In this document: in pieces, positions 1-9,593 of the stretch | How positions within the stretch are numbered: position 1 is the stretch's first letter | Layout: every line of letters begins with the position of its first letter | Assembly: GCF_003131205.1 (NCBI RefSeq) | Contig: NZ_QFFY01000003.1 | Span: 496,001-560,000, forward strand | Source of the DNA: Occallatibacter savannae | GTDB taxonomy: Bacteria; Acidobacteriota; Terriglobia; Terriglobales; Acidobacteriaceae | Direction: 5' to 3' | Length of the DNA: 64,000 bases | Program-made: the position numbers and the translations under genes | The notes under the pieces: model-generated | Told to the model about the DNA's origin: nothing | Seen by the model: the letters and a program-made list of their open reading frames with translations, nothing else | Database searches by the model: none

Positions 1-467
1 AGCTCGATCCCGCATGGCAGAACGGCGAGTACAAGTCCGAACCACAAGACGGGCTGCGCGCAGCAAATGAAATGCTGCTCGTCATGGGTTCCGCGCCACT
101 CGTGATGCAGAAGGAGGCACCCACACGCGCCGACGCGGAGCGATTCGTGGACCGTTACCTCACGCGTACTATGGCCTCGACCGATGCGAACGACATGATC
201 TACTACCTCAACGCAAGCCGCAACTACAACCCCGAGCCGAAGCTCGAGAGCATCAAGGCTCCTGTGCTGTGGATCAACTCCGCCGACGACTACATCAACC
301 CGCCCGAACTTGGCATTGCAGAGAAGATGGTGAAGCGAATCTCGCATGGTCGGTTCATCCTGCTTCCCATCAGTGACAAGACGCACGGCCACGGAACACA
401 TACCGAAGCGGCGGTGTGGAAAGACTATCTGGCAGAATTCATGGAAGCGACATCGCCCAAGCATTAG
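1..467 (+). CDS. MetX-like alpha/beta hydrolase, C-terminal part (5' cut by window edge)
   Basis: The reading frame is open from the first bases of the window, so the gene begins upstream. The visible part starts LDPAWQNGEYKSEP, which resembles the conserved DPAW..G.Y block of the homoserine O-acetyltransferase-like alpha/beta hydrolase family. The C-terminal half has SADDYINPP, carrying the expected acidic triad residue, and a His-rich HGHGTHTEAA segment that would hold the catalytic histidine. The nucleophile elbow is outside the window. The family includes true acyltransferases and esterases or hydrolases; nothing here separates them. A weak GC-rich hairpin (about 494-523) lies after the stop. 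Confidence 0.8.
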   Translation, partial: LDPAWQNGEYKSEPQDGLRAANEMLLVMGSAPLVMQKEAPTRADAERFVDRYLTRTMASTDANDMIYYLNASRNYNPEPKLESIKAPVLWINSADDYINPPELGIAEKMVKRISHGRFILLPISDKTHGHGTHTEAAVWKDYLAEFMEATSPKH

Positions 468-765
468 GCGTCTAGTTCGGATCTGAAAAAGGAGTGGCCC
501 TGCGCGCCCGTGTGCAAGGCCACCCGAACCGGACCGATGCGCGGAGGATCAACCGTGTGCCATTGGAGTCGAATGGCTGCATCAGCCCGGGATAGTCGCT
601 GAAATCATCTTCCCTGAGTGAAACCCGGAGCGGAAGAACCCGGGCACGCAAATGACAAACAAGTGACGCGGGTTTTCCGAATCCTTCGCTTTTCGAGCTC
701 GAGTCTGGCAGGGCGACGGACTCTTATACTGAGGTTGAGTCTTGTCTCCAGAGGTCCCCCGATAA

Positions 766-2193
766 TTGAGTAACGCTAAGTGGCTGCGCAATGTTTTGAC
801 GCGCTTTGTGGCTTGGTTCACCGCGAGGATGGCCAATGAGCGGCAAAGATTGCTCGCGGTGACCATTCTTGCCGGCGGCCTGTGCGGACTTTCTGCAGTG
901 GCATTTCACCTGGCGATTGCCTGGCTCGAGAATCTAATGATCAACCGAGCTAACTTTGCGCACGGGCACACATGGATTTTCTGGACGATTCTTTCGCCGT
1001 GCGTGGGCGGTCTGATCGTCGGGCTGGGGCTCACCTTCTGGGCGCCGGCGGCGGCGGGTTCCGGGATCCCGCAGGTTAAAGTAGCCTTCGCTTTGCGCTC
1101 GGGGCTGGTCTCATTGCGCGAGACTGTCGGCAAATTTGTCCTGTGCGCGTTTCAGATCGGCTCGGGTGGGTCTCTCGGACTTGAAGGCCCGACAGTCCAG
1201 ATCTGTGCGGGCGTCAGCAGCCTAATGGCACGAGCGGCACGGCTCAGTCCGACCAACTGCCGGCGGATGACATCGGTGGGAATGGCGGCCGGTATTGCCG
1301 CGGCCTTTAATGCTCCGATTGCCGCCATCACCTTCACGCTCGAAGAGCTGATCGGCGATCTCGATCAGACCATGCTATCGGGCGTGATCGTCGCTGCCGC
1401 GCTGGCCGCAGTCGTCGAGCACTCGATTCTTGGGAAAACTCCTGTATTTCACATGCCACGCGCCTACGAACTCGGTGCGGCGTCTTCGCTGATCTGGTAC
1501 GCGCTCCTGGGCATTCTCGCTGCCGTCGTTTCGATCACCTTTACAGATGGCTTGTTGAACGTACGCGCTCTGTTCAAGCGATGGACAGCAATACCTAAAT
1601 GGATACATCCCGCAGTGGGAGGGCTCGCGACTGGTGCCATGGCGGCCCTGGCCCTCTACTGGTTTCACTTGAACGGGATCGCCGGGGATCCGTACCGAAC
1701 TCTGGAGTTAGCTTTGACGGGCACGATGCCCCTGCTGTTCATGGTTGTACTCTGCGTGCTCAAGCTGGCCGCGACGGTGAGTTCCTATTCCAGTGGAGGT
1801 TCGGGCGGCATCTTCGCTCCATCGCTGTTTATGGGTTCAATGCTTGGCGGTGCGGTTGGCTATCTCGACGTGACGGTCTTCCATCACCCGGCGGATTCGG
1901 TGGGCGCATTCGCGGTGGTGGGGATGGGGGCTGTGTTCGCGGGCATCGTTCGGGCGCCCATGACTTCAATTCTGATCGTGTTTGAGATGACGGGAGGGTA
2001 TGGGCTGGTACTGCCGATGATGATCGCCAACATGAGCGCATTCGTTCTCGCGCGGCATTGGAGACCTATTGCTGTATACGATGCGCTGCTGATGCAGGAT
2101 GGGATCGAGCTGCCACACGGGTCGAAGCCGCTCGAGCCGCCTTCAGCGGCGCACATTGAGGCGGACGAGCCGACGATGGATGCCACGGCGTGA
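766..2193 (+). CDS. ClC-family voltage-gated chloride channel or H+/Cl- antiporter
   Basis: An integral inner-membrane ClC protein of 475 residues. The three selectivity-filter signatures are visible: GSGIP (residues 98-102), GLEGP (138-142) with the gating glutamate at E140, and GSGGIFAPSLF later in the chain. An EE pair follows FNAPIAAITFTL, where the internal proton-transfer glutamate of antiporters sits, so exchange rather than channel activity is plausible. There are no CBS domains. The start used is TTG at 766 with GAGG about 11 bases upstream; an in-frame ATG at residue 22 is an alternative. It stands alone between a hydrolase and an Hsp70-like gene. Confidence 0.92.
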   Translation: MSNAKWLRNVLTRFVAWFTARMANERQRLLAVTILAGGLCGLSAVAFHLAIAWLENLMINRANFAHGHTWIFWTILSPCVGGLIVGLGLTFWAPAAAGSGIPQVKVAFALRSGLVSLRETVGKFVLCAFQIGSGGSLGLEGPTVQICAGVSSLMARAARLSPTNCRRMTSVGMAAGIAAAFNAPIAAITFTLEELIGDLDQTMLSGVIVAAALAAVVEHSILGKTPVFHMPRAYELGAASSLIWYALLGILAAVVSITFTDGLLNVRALFKRWTAIPKWIHPAVGGLATGAMAALALYWFHLNGIAGDPYRTLELALTGTMPLLFMVVLCVLKLAATVSSYSSGGSGGIFAPSLFMGSMLGGAVGYLDVTVFHHPADSVGAFAVVGMGAVFAGIVRAPMTSILIVFEMTGGYGLVLPMMIANMSAFVLARHWRPIAVYDALLMQDGIELPHGSKPLEPPSAAHIEADEPTMDATA

Positions 2194-2349
2194 ACGCGTC
2201 TGTGGATTGGATCTACCAGCACGCTTCACGCGTGGACGTGAGAACCAGCGAATGGCACTTTCTCTACTGAGACGGGAGTTGAGATTCGGTTCATACCTTC
2301 GGAGCGTCGAGCACTTCCCTAAACAGAGCTCGATTGAAATAATCACCGA

Positions 2350-3687
2350 ATGCGTCTCGGCGATCGCGAGCAGGTTTCCTTCGGTATCGATTTCGGAACT
2401 ACTAACTGCGCGGTTGCAATGGTGCAGCCCGGCAAAGAAACCCAGCTCGCTAAGTTCTCGTTCCGCGGGGAAGCGATCCCAATCTGCCGCTCGGTGCTTT
2501 ACTTCGAGCAAAGCAAAGCTTCCAGCGGGCAGCGTCGAGTTCACGGCTACTCGGGACCCGAAGCGATCGAACGCTACCTCGATGCAGATGAGAAGGGGCG
2601 TCTCATTCAGTCACTCAAGTCTCACCTGTCAAGCAAATCGCTGACCGGCACCGAAATCTTCGGCCGACGTCACCGGCTAGAGGAACTGGTCACACGAATT
2701 GTCTCCGATCTCCGCAGGAAGGCTGAAGAGCAGTTCAAACGCCCAGTTCGCCGCGCTACTGTAGGCCGTCCCGTGAGATTCGTCGGGGCTGAATCAGAGG
2801 ACGATGACAATTACGCAGTCTCCCGATTGCGGGAATCGTTTGTAGCAGCAGGATTCGAAGAGGTTGAGTTTGAGCTTGAGCCTGTAGCAGCTGCATATAC
2901 CTATGAGGCAACTCTCGACCGCGACGAACTGATCCTGATTGGCGATTTTGGCGGCGGCACGAGCGACTTTTCTCTCCTGCGCGTTGGTCCGGAGGTTCGG
3001 CGTCGCGGAAGACGGCCAGACGACCTTCTCGGCAATACCGGAGTCGGTTTGGCCGGCGATGCATTTGACGCGCGGATCGTGCGAAAGCTTGTATCGCCGG
3101 CTCTCGGCTCGAACTCCAACGCACGTTCGCTCGACAAGATACTTCCGGCCGTTCCGGCCTGGATCTACGCGAACCTGGAGCGCTGGCATTACCTGTCTTT
3201 TCTTCGAACCAATAATGTTCGGGAGATTCTGAAGAGCGCCCAAGCGCGGGCGCTTGAGCCGGAAAAGATCCATGCCCTGAACGCAATCGTGGAGGGCGAC
3301 CTGGGCTACCAATTGCATCAGGCAGTACAAAAGACCAAGTACGAACTCTCCGGGCAGGAGCGGACGCATTTCACTTTTCGAGACGGGGGACCGGGGTCCT
3401 CCACAATCGACCTGCAGATTCCGGTGTCCCGGGACGAATTCGAGACGTGGATTGTCGAAGACCTTGCCGCGATCGAGCAGAGCGTGGATGCACTGCTGAA
3501 GAGTACAGGCATAAAGCCGAATGATGTGGATCGTGTATTCCTCACCGGCGGCACCTCTTTCGTGCCTGCTGTACGCCGGATTTTCACGAGCCGGTTCGGA
3601 GCCGATCGCACTCGGGGCGGAGACGAGTTCACGTCCGTAGCGCAGGGGCTCGCACTGTCCGCGAGGGCCGCGCACGCTCAGAAATGA
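2350..3687 (+). CDS. Short Hsp70-like ATPase (YegD-like), no substrate-binding domain
   Basis: The protein of 445 residues has an actin/Hsp70 ATPase fold. Phosphate-1 motif FGIDFGTTNCAVA is at residues 11-23, phosphate-2 GDFGGGTSDFSLL at 198-210, and the adenosine motif FLTGGTSFVPAVR is near 392-404. The chain ends just after the adenosine motif, so the beta-sandwich substrate-binding domain and lid of DnaK are absent, as in the YegD family. The region between phosphate-1 and phosphate-2 is compact. Its partner is unknown; no J-protein or GrpE gene is nearby. ATG start at 2350; 156 bases separate it from the chloride channel. Confidence 0.88.
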   Translation: MRLGDREQVSFGIDFGTTNCAVAMVQPGKETQLAKFSFRGEAIPICRSVLYFEQSKASSGQRRVHGYSGPEAIERYLDADEKGRLIQSLKSHLSSKSLTGTEIFGRRHRLEELVTRIVSDLRRKAEEQFKRPVRRATVGRPVRFVGAESEDDDNYAVSRLRESFVAAGFEEVEFELEPVAAAYTYEATLDRDELILIGDFGGGTSDFSLLRVGPEVRRRGRRPDDLLGNTGVGLAGDAFDARIVRKLVSPALGSNSNARSLDKILPAVPAWIYANLERWHYLSFLRTNNVREILKSAQARALEPEKIHALNAIVEGDLGYQLHQAVQKTKYELSGQERTHFTFRDGGPGSSTIDLQIPVSRDEFETWIVEDLAAIEQSVDALLKSTGIKPNDVDRVFLTGGTSFVPAVRRIFTSRFGADRTRGGDEFTSVAQGLALSARAAHAQK

Positions 3688-3787
3688 CCCAGATGAGCCT
3701 GTCTGAGTACTTCCTATAGACGCGCATTGGGTTTCAAATTGGGGTTATCTTGCATTTTCGGGCTTCGGTGTAGAGAATTAAGCCGTC

Positions 3788-3994
3788 ATGGGCCATCGCC
3801 TTCCCCAAGAGCTCTTGCTGGAACTGCGGACCTACCTCCATCATTTCGACGAGACGGGACATCTCGGCGAGAGCGATACCGTCGAAGAGATCAAGCGCCG
3901 ACTCCAACAGCGGATTCGGGAAGTCGAAGCGCAGGTCCGCACCAGCCAGCTGAACACACACGAGAAAGCGTTCAGTTCAGGTCGCAGCAAATGA
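3788..3994 (+). CDS. Small charged hypothetical protein
   Basis: A 68-residue soluble protein I do not recognise. It starts MGHRLPQELLLELRTYLHH and is rich in Leu, Glu and Arg, with a likely amphipathic helix around residues 30-50 (VEEIKRRLQQRIREVEAQV). ATG start at 3788. It ends 29 bases before the convergent TPR gene. Coding potential is plausible from composition, but no motif confirms it. Confidence 0.5.
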   Translation: MGHRLPQELLLELRTYLHHFDETGHLGESDTVEEIKRRLQQRIREVEAQVRTSQLNTHEKAFSSGRSK

Positions 3995-4023
3995 ACCCTT
4001 GTCCCGCAGTTCGATAGCTCCAG

Positions 4024-5217
4024 CTACTGCGCGGGCGGAGGCTCCTGGACTGAAGGCGGATTCCCGCGTTTCGCCCCGTTTGCGATCTTCTTGTAGAGAT
4101 CTTCATCCGCCGCTTTGTTCAGGGTCCGGGCTTTCTCCAGTTCCAGTTGTGCTTCCTGCATTTTGCCCATCGTTCGCAGAAGTCGTCCCAGACGCCAGTG
4201 CACGTTGACATCGTCCGGCTTCAGCTTCGCCGCCAGATTCAATTCGCGAAGCGCCTCTTCGTTTCTGCCCGCATCGGAATCGATGATGCCGAGGTCAAGA
4301 CTGGCCAGCCACTGATTTGGATCGAGAGCGAGTCCCTTTTGCAGACGCGGTCGGGCCTCCGTGGGATTGTTCAGTTGCAGGTAGCAATCGCCCAGGTACA
4401 CGAGCGACTGCGCGTGATTTGGATCGTTCTCGAGCTCGGCCTGAAATTGCTGAAGAGCCTCCGGGTATTGCTTCTGAGTCCATAGCAAGTACCCAAGGCC
4501 GAAGTGCGCGTTTGGCTCTTTCGGATTCGCGGCCACGGCCGCGCGAAACATCTTCGTCGAGCCCTCGTTATCTTTCATTTCGTCCAGGGCTTCGCCGGCC
4601 AGCATGTCGGCCTCAGCCGACTCCGCATTGATGGAGAGGATCTGATGATATGTATCCATCACGCACTGGAGCTGCTTCGACCAGAGGCAACTGTGCGCCA
4701 AGGACAGCAGCAGGGGGGAATTCTGCTGATCGCGCTGCGCTGCCGCCTTCAGGTAAGGAACGGCACTCCCGTACTGAGCGAGCCCGTAGTAGCACATACC
4801 GATCAGTACATCGAGCCGCTGCGCCTCGGGCGAGTCGGTCTTTGCCTGCTTCCTGAGCGTCTTGAACTCCAGCAGGGCATCTTTCAGCTCCTCTGCTTTG
4901 AAAAGTGCGAGGCCGAGATTCAAGCGCACTGCGGGCTTGTTCGGATCGAGTGCCAAAGCCTTTCGGTAAAGCGGAATCGCACCTTTGTAGTCCTGGCGCC
5001 GCGCTTTCAGCAGCGCGAGACGCGCATAGGGCTCGGGATTGCGCGGGTTCGCCTTGCTCAGCGCGGTCCACGCCGCTTCAGCCTGCGCGATGTCGCCCTG
5101 CTGCTCAAACCCTAATGCCTGCTGCCGCTGCGGGTCAGGAGCACTCTTCGGATGCTGTTGAGCGGCAGCAGCAATCGCTACCACCGAAAGCATCACAACT
5201 GACAGCACCGTTTTCAT
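4024..5217 (-). CDS. Exported tetratricopeptide-repeat protein
   Basis: A protein of 397 residues with an N-terminal signal peptide (MKTVLSVVMLSVVAIAAAAQ) followed by about nine TPR-like 34-residue repeats. Examples are AAWTALSKANPRNPEPYARLA and the block NAHFGLGYLLWTQKQYPEAL. TPR superhelices bind other proteins; location should be periplasmic or outer-membrane associated. The C-terminus is Pro-rich. It lies downstream of the TonB receptor on the same strand, but a strong terminator (5293-5331) separates them, so it probably has its own promoter. Function beyond a scaffold role cannot be read. Confidence 0.85.
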   Translation of the reverse strand: MKTVLSVVMLSVVAIAAAAQQHPKSAPDPQRQQALGFEQQGDIAQAEAAWTALSKANPRNPEPYARLALLKARRQDYKGAIPLYRKALALDPNKPAVRLNLGLALFKAEELKDALLEFKTLRKQAKTDSPEAQRLDVLIGMCYYGLAQYGSAVPYLKAAAQRDQQNSPLLLSLAHSCLWSKQLQCVMDTYHQILSINAESAEADMLAGEALDEMKDNEGSTKMFRAAVAANPKEPNAHFGLGYLLWTQKQYPEALQQFQAELENDPNHAQSLVYLGDCYLQLNNPTEARPRLQKGLALDPNQWLASLDLGIIDSDAGRNEEALRELNLAAKLKPDDVNVHWRLGRLLRTMGKMQEAQLELEKARTLNKAADEDLYKKIANGAKRGNPPSVQEPPPAQ

Positions 5218-5292
5218 GCGGGTTCCAGTACCACTGATTCTAATCGGTTCAGAGGATCGAACGCGGGTTCAGCCCAGATCCTGCCGAGGCGC

Positions 5293-5331
5293 AAAAAAAA
5301 TCGGGCGCGACGGAGGTTCCGCCGCGCCCGA
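5293..5331 (-). terminator. Rho-independent terminator of the TonB receptor gene
   Basis: Nine-bp GC stem (5301-5309 with 5323-5331) plus inner pairs; on the minus strand it is followed by eight Ts (5300-5293). It starts 15 bases after the receptor stop codon. Confidence 0.9.
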
Positions 5332-5345
5332 CGATACAGCTGTTT

Positions 5346-8300
5346 TTAGAACACGAATTTGCCGCCCAGTTCGAGCACGCGCGGATCCTGCGTGCTGGTG
5401 ATCTGGCCGAACGTGTTGCCCTTATTCAACACGGTGCTGAATGCGCCGTTCTGCGGGTTGTAGCCAGTGGCCACTCCATTCGGTTCTGTGTGGTTGAAGG
5501 TGTTGAACGACTCGAACCGGAGTTCGAAGTGCGCCCGCTCCGTCATGGCAAACGACTTGTACAGCGAGGTGGTGAAGTTGACGCGGCCCGGTCCGACAAT
5601 GAAGTCCTTGCCGGCATTGCCGAAGCCGAGGTTCGGTCCGCCCTGCCACTGCGGAATCACGTTCGAGAATACGGACGTGTCGAACCAGCTGTTCATCTTC
5701 TTGTTGTACTTCGCCTTGCCCGTCACGTTCGGACGGACTGTGTAGCCGCCGCCGAGACCGACCGGATCCCATCCGCCCTGGTCGTGGCAACCAGGAGTTG
5801 GGTTGTTTGCGCCATTGCAGCCGCCTGCGCCGGTCACTGTCACTGGAACGCCCGATTCATCGACGATGGTTCCGGCCAGTTCCCATCCACCAATCAGCGA
5901 ATGAGTCAGCCCGGTGCCCTTGGCAAAGATCGGGAGTTTGTAGACGTAATTGGCACTGACGATGTGACGGCGGTCAAGGCCGCCGGAACCCTTGTCGTAC
6001 TTCAGGTTCCACGGATTGCTTACCTGGTTGAGGTCATATGTGGTGATGTCGATTTCGTGCGAATACGTGTAATCGATCTCACCGCTCAGGCCCCACTTGT
6101 TTTGAACACGGAGTCCAGCCTGGAATCCGTTGTACGTGCCATTGGTATCGTTCTCTTCTGCATCAAGATCACCGTAACCCTGATACGGACGGAACGCGTT
6201 CAGGCCGCCATTGAATCCGCCCAGTCCCGGCTTGCAGGCGCTGTCGTCTCCATAAGGCGAGTGGTTGCCGCCGTCGCCGCCGAGGCAAGCGACAGTGGTA
6301 AGGCCCTTTCCAGCATCGATCTTTGCAAGACCGGACTCTGGGGTGATGTTGTTGCGGTGTACCTCGATGTTCTGGTGCCACGCCAGGTTGCCGACATACT
6401 GCACAACAGCAATCATGGACGGGACAACTTCACGTTGTACGCCGAGCGAGTACTGAGCAACGCCAGGAGCACGATAGTCGTGCGCGAGGTATTGGTAGCC
6501 GCCCGTCGCGAAGACCGGGAGTGTGCCAGCAGAGGCGTCGCCGCCAGTCTGCCAGTTGAATCCAGGCTTGCTCCAGAGGGTGTTGCCGAGGCTCAGGTTG
6601 TAAGAGAACGGCGGGGCAGTGGCGGTGTTGTAAATGTCGTTACCCTGCATTCTCTCGAAGAAGGTTCCGAAGCCGCCACGGAGAACGGTCCTGCCGTTTC
6701 CGGTGAGGTCTTCAGAGAACCCAATGCGTGGTTGATAGGTTTTGTAGTCGTTCTTGACGAGGCCGCGCGGGAAGCCATTCTGTCCCGCAAGACCCATGCC
6801 GTTCAGGTAGAACGGGATTCCGCCGATGGTCTGGACTCCAGGGCTGCTTGGGTCGATCGTGCCCGCGGCCGTCCAGATTGGCTTAGCCGCCTGGTTGTAC
6901 GACGCCGGATAGAACGTCGCGACTGCGTTGCTGCGCTCCCATGCGTGCGGCAGGGCGTCATAACGGAAGCCAAGCTGCAAGCTGAGGCGCGGTGTGACGT
7001 GCCAGTTGTCGAGAACGTAAGCCGACGGTGTCTGGTTCACGTAGTGGCGGATAGGCGTGGCCTGGAACTGGCTGTAGCCCGATGTCAATCCGAGGAGGAT
7101 GTCAATCGCGCTGTCGCCGGTCGAGCCGTTTGGCGAGTAGTTGCCCTGCGAATCACCAAAGATCTGCTGGTTCTTGGTGTACCGGTTGTAGCTGAAGCCG
7201 TACTTCATGGCGTGCTTGCCCATGGTGTACGAGACATCGACCTTGGGCTCATAGTCCTGGGCTGCGTTATGCCAGGGAGCAGAGCCTGTATCTTCTGCCG
7301 TTCCGTACGGGCCAAGATAGCCGATGCCGGGTAGCGCATTGCGGGTGATCTTGAACAGTCCGGAGACCGGATTGACGCTCCAGCCGGAAGGCAGCGCTGC
7401 ATTCGAGCTGTTCACGATATTGATGACGTTGCCGTCGTAGTTGATGCTGCCTTCAACCAGGAGATTCGGGTTGATGGTGCCGCTCAGCTTGATTGCCGCC
7501 GAGTTAGACGGGTTCGACAGTGTGCTGGTGATTGAGTTATAGCTCGCCCACAGCCAGCCGAGGAACGGAGATGCCGATCCCTGGGTCACTGTGTCGTGCA
7601 TGTAGTGGCCCAGAACTGCCCACTTGTCGGTGAATTTGTGGTCGATACGCAGGACGTCGTCGCGGACATCGAGCGGAACTACATTGGCCGAAACAACTTT
7701 GTCGTCGGAAGTCGTCGGCTTCGGAAGCGCCGGCGAGTTGAGATAGAGCACGCCGTTCGGATCGAAGAGCGAGGCCGGAATGACCTGTCCACTGAGGACA
7801 GTGCACTGCGGATTGCCCTTGCTGTCGAGGGTCGTTTGTGCCGGGTTCCAGCAGCCGTTTGGAACCAGGCCAAGCGGTTTCAGCTTGTTCTGGTAGTACC
7901 AGGTGCTGGTGTCGATATTCGGAACGTGAATCTGGTTGCTGGCGCTGAATGCCGGCGCAACATACGTAAGGTTCTGTCCAGCCGTCGGCCGGTCAGCGTT
8001 GTCCAGCGTGTTCTGGATGTTGGTGCCGGCGGCGTTGCGGATTTTGCGCCATTCCTCGTTCCAGAAGAAGAAGGTCTTCTGCCGGTTCGCGTTGTAGACG
8101 CCCGGGATGAACAGCGGGCCGCCAATGTTGCCGCCGAAAATGTTGTAGTGGAGCGCGGGGCGAACGTTCTTGCCGCCGAGCTTGTTGAAGTAGAAGTTCG
8201 CGTCGTAGTCCGTGTTGCGGTTGAACTCGAACAGCTCTCCGTGGAACTTCTGCGTGCCGCTCTTGAGCGAAAGGCTCATGGTGGCGCCCGAAGAAATACC

Positions 8301-9002
8301 GTAGTCCGGAGGATAGTTCGAGGTCAGCATGTTGAACTCGGCGATGGCGTCCTGCGAAGGCATGATGTCCATGCCGCCGGCGCCGCCGCGGTCATCGGCT
8401 TCGCCGCCGTCGATGAGCCAGATATTGTGGCTCTGACGGAGTCCGTTGACGCTGATGGTGAAGTTCGCCAGCACAGAGCTCGGCGTGTTGGAGTCAGGCA
8501 GTGCGGAGCTGACGCCCAAGCCAAGGGCAGCCAACGAAGCAAAGTTGCGGTTCTCAGTTGCGATTTCGCTGATCTGCTCGGAGCTGATCAGCGTGCTGAC
8601 CACGTTCGAGTCCGTCTGCACCTGGAGTGCATCAGCTTCGACCGTGACCGTCTGCGATTCCGCACCAACCGTCAGTTTGATGTCTGTGCGCACCGTGGCC
8701 GAGACGTTCACCACGACGCCGTTCTGCGCAAAGGCCTGGAAGCCCTTTGCGGTGACCTTGAGGTTGTAAGTCGCCGGGTTCAGACCGTTGATGTCGTACA
8801 GGCCTGTCGGTCCGCTGTCCGTCGCCTTGGTAGTTCCCGTAGCTGGGTCAGTGAGGGTAATATGCGCCCCCGCGACCACCGCCCCTGTCTGGTCGGTAAC
8901 GATGCCGGTGAGCTCAGAGTTGGCTTGCGCGTATGCGACAAACGCTCCTCCGAGCACCAAAAGCAAAGTCAGCAGGATATACCTGGTTATTGCTTTTCTC
9001 AT
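5346..9002 (-). CDS. Oar-like TonB-dependent receptor with carboxypeptidase-regulatory domain
   Basis: A very large outer-membrane protein (1218 residues from the chosen start). A signal peptide (MRKAITRYILLTLLLVLGGA) precedes a carboxypeptidase-regulatory-like domain (about residues 30-115, ELTGIVTDQTGAVVAGAHIT), then a plug-like segment and a long beta-barrel rich in aromatic/Asn/Gly strands, ending in a terminal Phe (LGGKFVF) as expected for BAM recognition. Such receptors are abundant in Acidobacteriota and are thought to import glycans or other large solutes. The frame is open further upstream, but ATG 9002 is preceded by AAGGAAGG and begins the signal peptide. Long antisense frames over this gene are shadows. 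Confidence 0.93.
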   Translation of the reverse strand: MRKAITRYILLTLLLVLGGAFVAYAQANSELTGIVTDQTGAVVAGAHITLTDPATGTTKATDSGPTGLYDINGLNPATYNLKVTAKGFQAFAQNGVVVNVSATVRTDIKLTVGAESQTVTVEADALQVQTDSNVVSTLISSEQISEIATENRNFASLAALGLGVSSALPDSNTPSSVLANFTISVNGLRQSHNIWLIDGGEADDRGGAGGMDIMPSQDAIAEFNMLTSNYPPDYGISSGATMSLSLKSGTQKFHGELFEFNRNTDYDANFYFNKLGGKNVRPALHYNIFGGNIGGPLFIPGVYNANRQKTFFFWNEEWRKIRNAAGTNIQNTLDNADRPTAGQNLTYVAPAFSASNQIHVPNIDTSTWYYQNKLKPLGLVPNGCWNPAQTTLDSKGNPQCTVLSGQVIPASLFDPNGVLYLNSPALPKPTTSDDKVVSANVVPLDVRDDVLRIDHKFTDKWAVLGHYMHDTVTQGSASPFLGWLWASYNSITSTLSNPSNSAAIKLSGTINPNLLVEGSINYDGNVINIVNSSNAALPSGWSVNPVSGLFKITRNALPGIGYLGPYGTAEDTGSAPWHNAAQDYEPKVDVSYTMGKHAMKYGFSYNRYTKNQQIFGDSQGNYSPNGSTGDSAIDILLGLTSGYSQFQATPIRHYVNQTPSAYVLDNWHVTPRLSLQLGFRYDALPHAWERSNAVATFYPASYNQAAKPIWTAAGTIDPSSPGVQTIGGIPFYLNGMGLAGQNGFPRGLVKNDYKTYQPRIGFSEDLTGNGRTVLRGGFGTFFERMQGNDIYNTATAPPFSYNLSLGNTLWSKPGFNWQTGGDASAGTLPVFATGGYQYLAHDYRAPGVAQYSLGVQREVVPSMIAVVQYVGNLAWHQNIEVHRNNITPESGLAKIDAGKGLTTVACLGGDGGNHSPYGDDSACKPGLGGFNGGLNAFRPYQGYGDLDAEENDTNGTYNGFQAGLRVQNKWGLSGEIDYTYSHEIDITTYDLNQVSNPWNLKYDKGSGGLDRRHIVSANYVYKLPIFAKGTGLTHSLIGGWELAGTIVDESGVPVTVTGAGGCNGANNPTPGCHDQGGWDPVGLGGGYTVRPNVTGKAKYNKKMNSWFDTSVFSNVIPQWQGGPNLGFGNAGKDFIVGPGRVNFTTSLYKSFAMTERAHFELRFESFNTFNHTEPNGVATGYNPQNGAFSTVLNKGNTFGQITSTQDPRVLELGGKFVF

Positions 9003-9204
9003 GTGGCCTTCCTTTTGAAATGGTGTTGCCTTGTTTGCGTTATTGATTTGGGGGAGAACACCGGGAATCCCTCGCCCGCGCACTACCAGTCCCTGCGAAC
9101 ACAAAACAGTCCGCTTGCGACAGGCGATGAGAACCTCTCTTGCAGGGCCGACATCACTCATGCAATTCGCTGGAGTAAAGCGATTAAGGTGATAACCAGC
9201 GCGA

Positions 9205-9234
9205 ATGTTAGAGTCGCTCTAAGAGAATTGTCAA
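9205..9234 (-). promoter_or_regulatory. Candidate sigma-70-type promoter of the TonB receptor gene
   Basis: On the minus strand TTGACA (9234-9229) and TAACAT (9210-9205) are separated by 18 bases. This would give a leader of about 200 nt. The rest of the 590-base gap between the receptor and the next gene shows only a short direct repeat (GTATGGAACC twice near 9548-9570) and no gene. Confidence 0.4.
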
Positions 9235-9593
9235 CAGGAAAAGAAGGTACCGGTATCGTACAAAATATGGCCCGTCATACGATTGACAAGGCCCAAAGTT
9301 TGGCCATCCGACTCCAGTCATCTTGTTTTCTGGAGATGTTCGGTCTGGAACGGTGGTCCCTCTACATAAAAGTGGAGTTTCGGGCGGCTTGGCGAATGCG
9401 ACTGAGAATGTAAGCTGCTGCTTCCATTCAGTTTGTGCGAGCGGAGCTGTTCTGCAAAGGGTCGGGACTGGGCGTGATGCCCGCGAACTGCGACCTTCGT
9501 CCCAAGTGATACCAAAAATGGCAGGTTTAGCTCGTATGTGAGGGCGTATGGAACCGTATGGAACCGATTTTGGGTCCAAAAGATGGGCGCAGG

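Noticed and set aside
5490..9413. Two long antisense frames (about 614 and 605 codons) opposite the TonB receptor gene
   Set aside because: Their translations are Arg/Val/Ala-rich without family blocks, and the other strand encodes a clear receptor; they mirror its codon bias.
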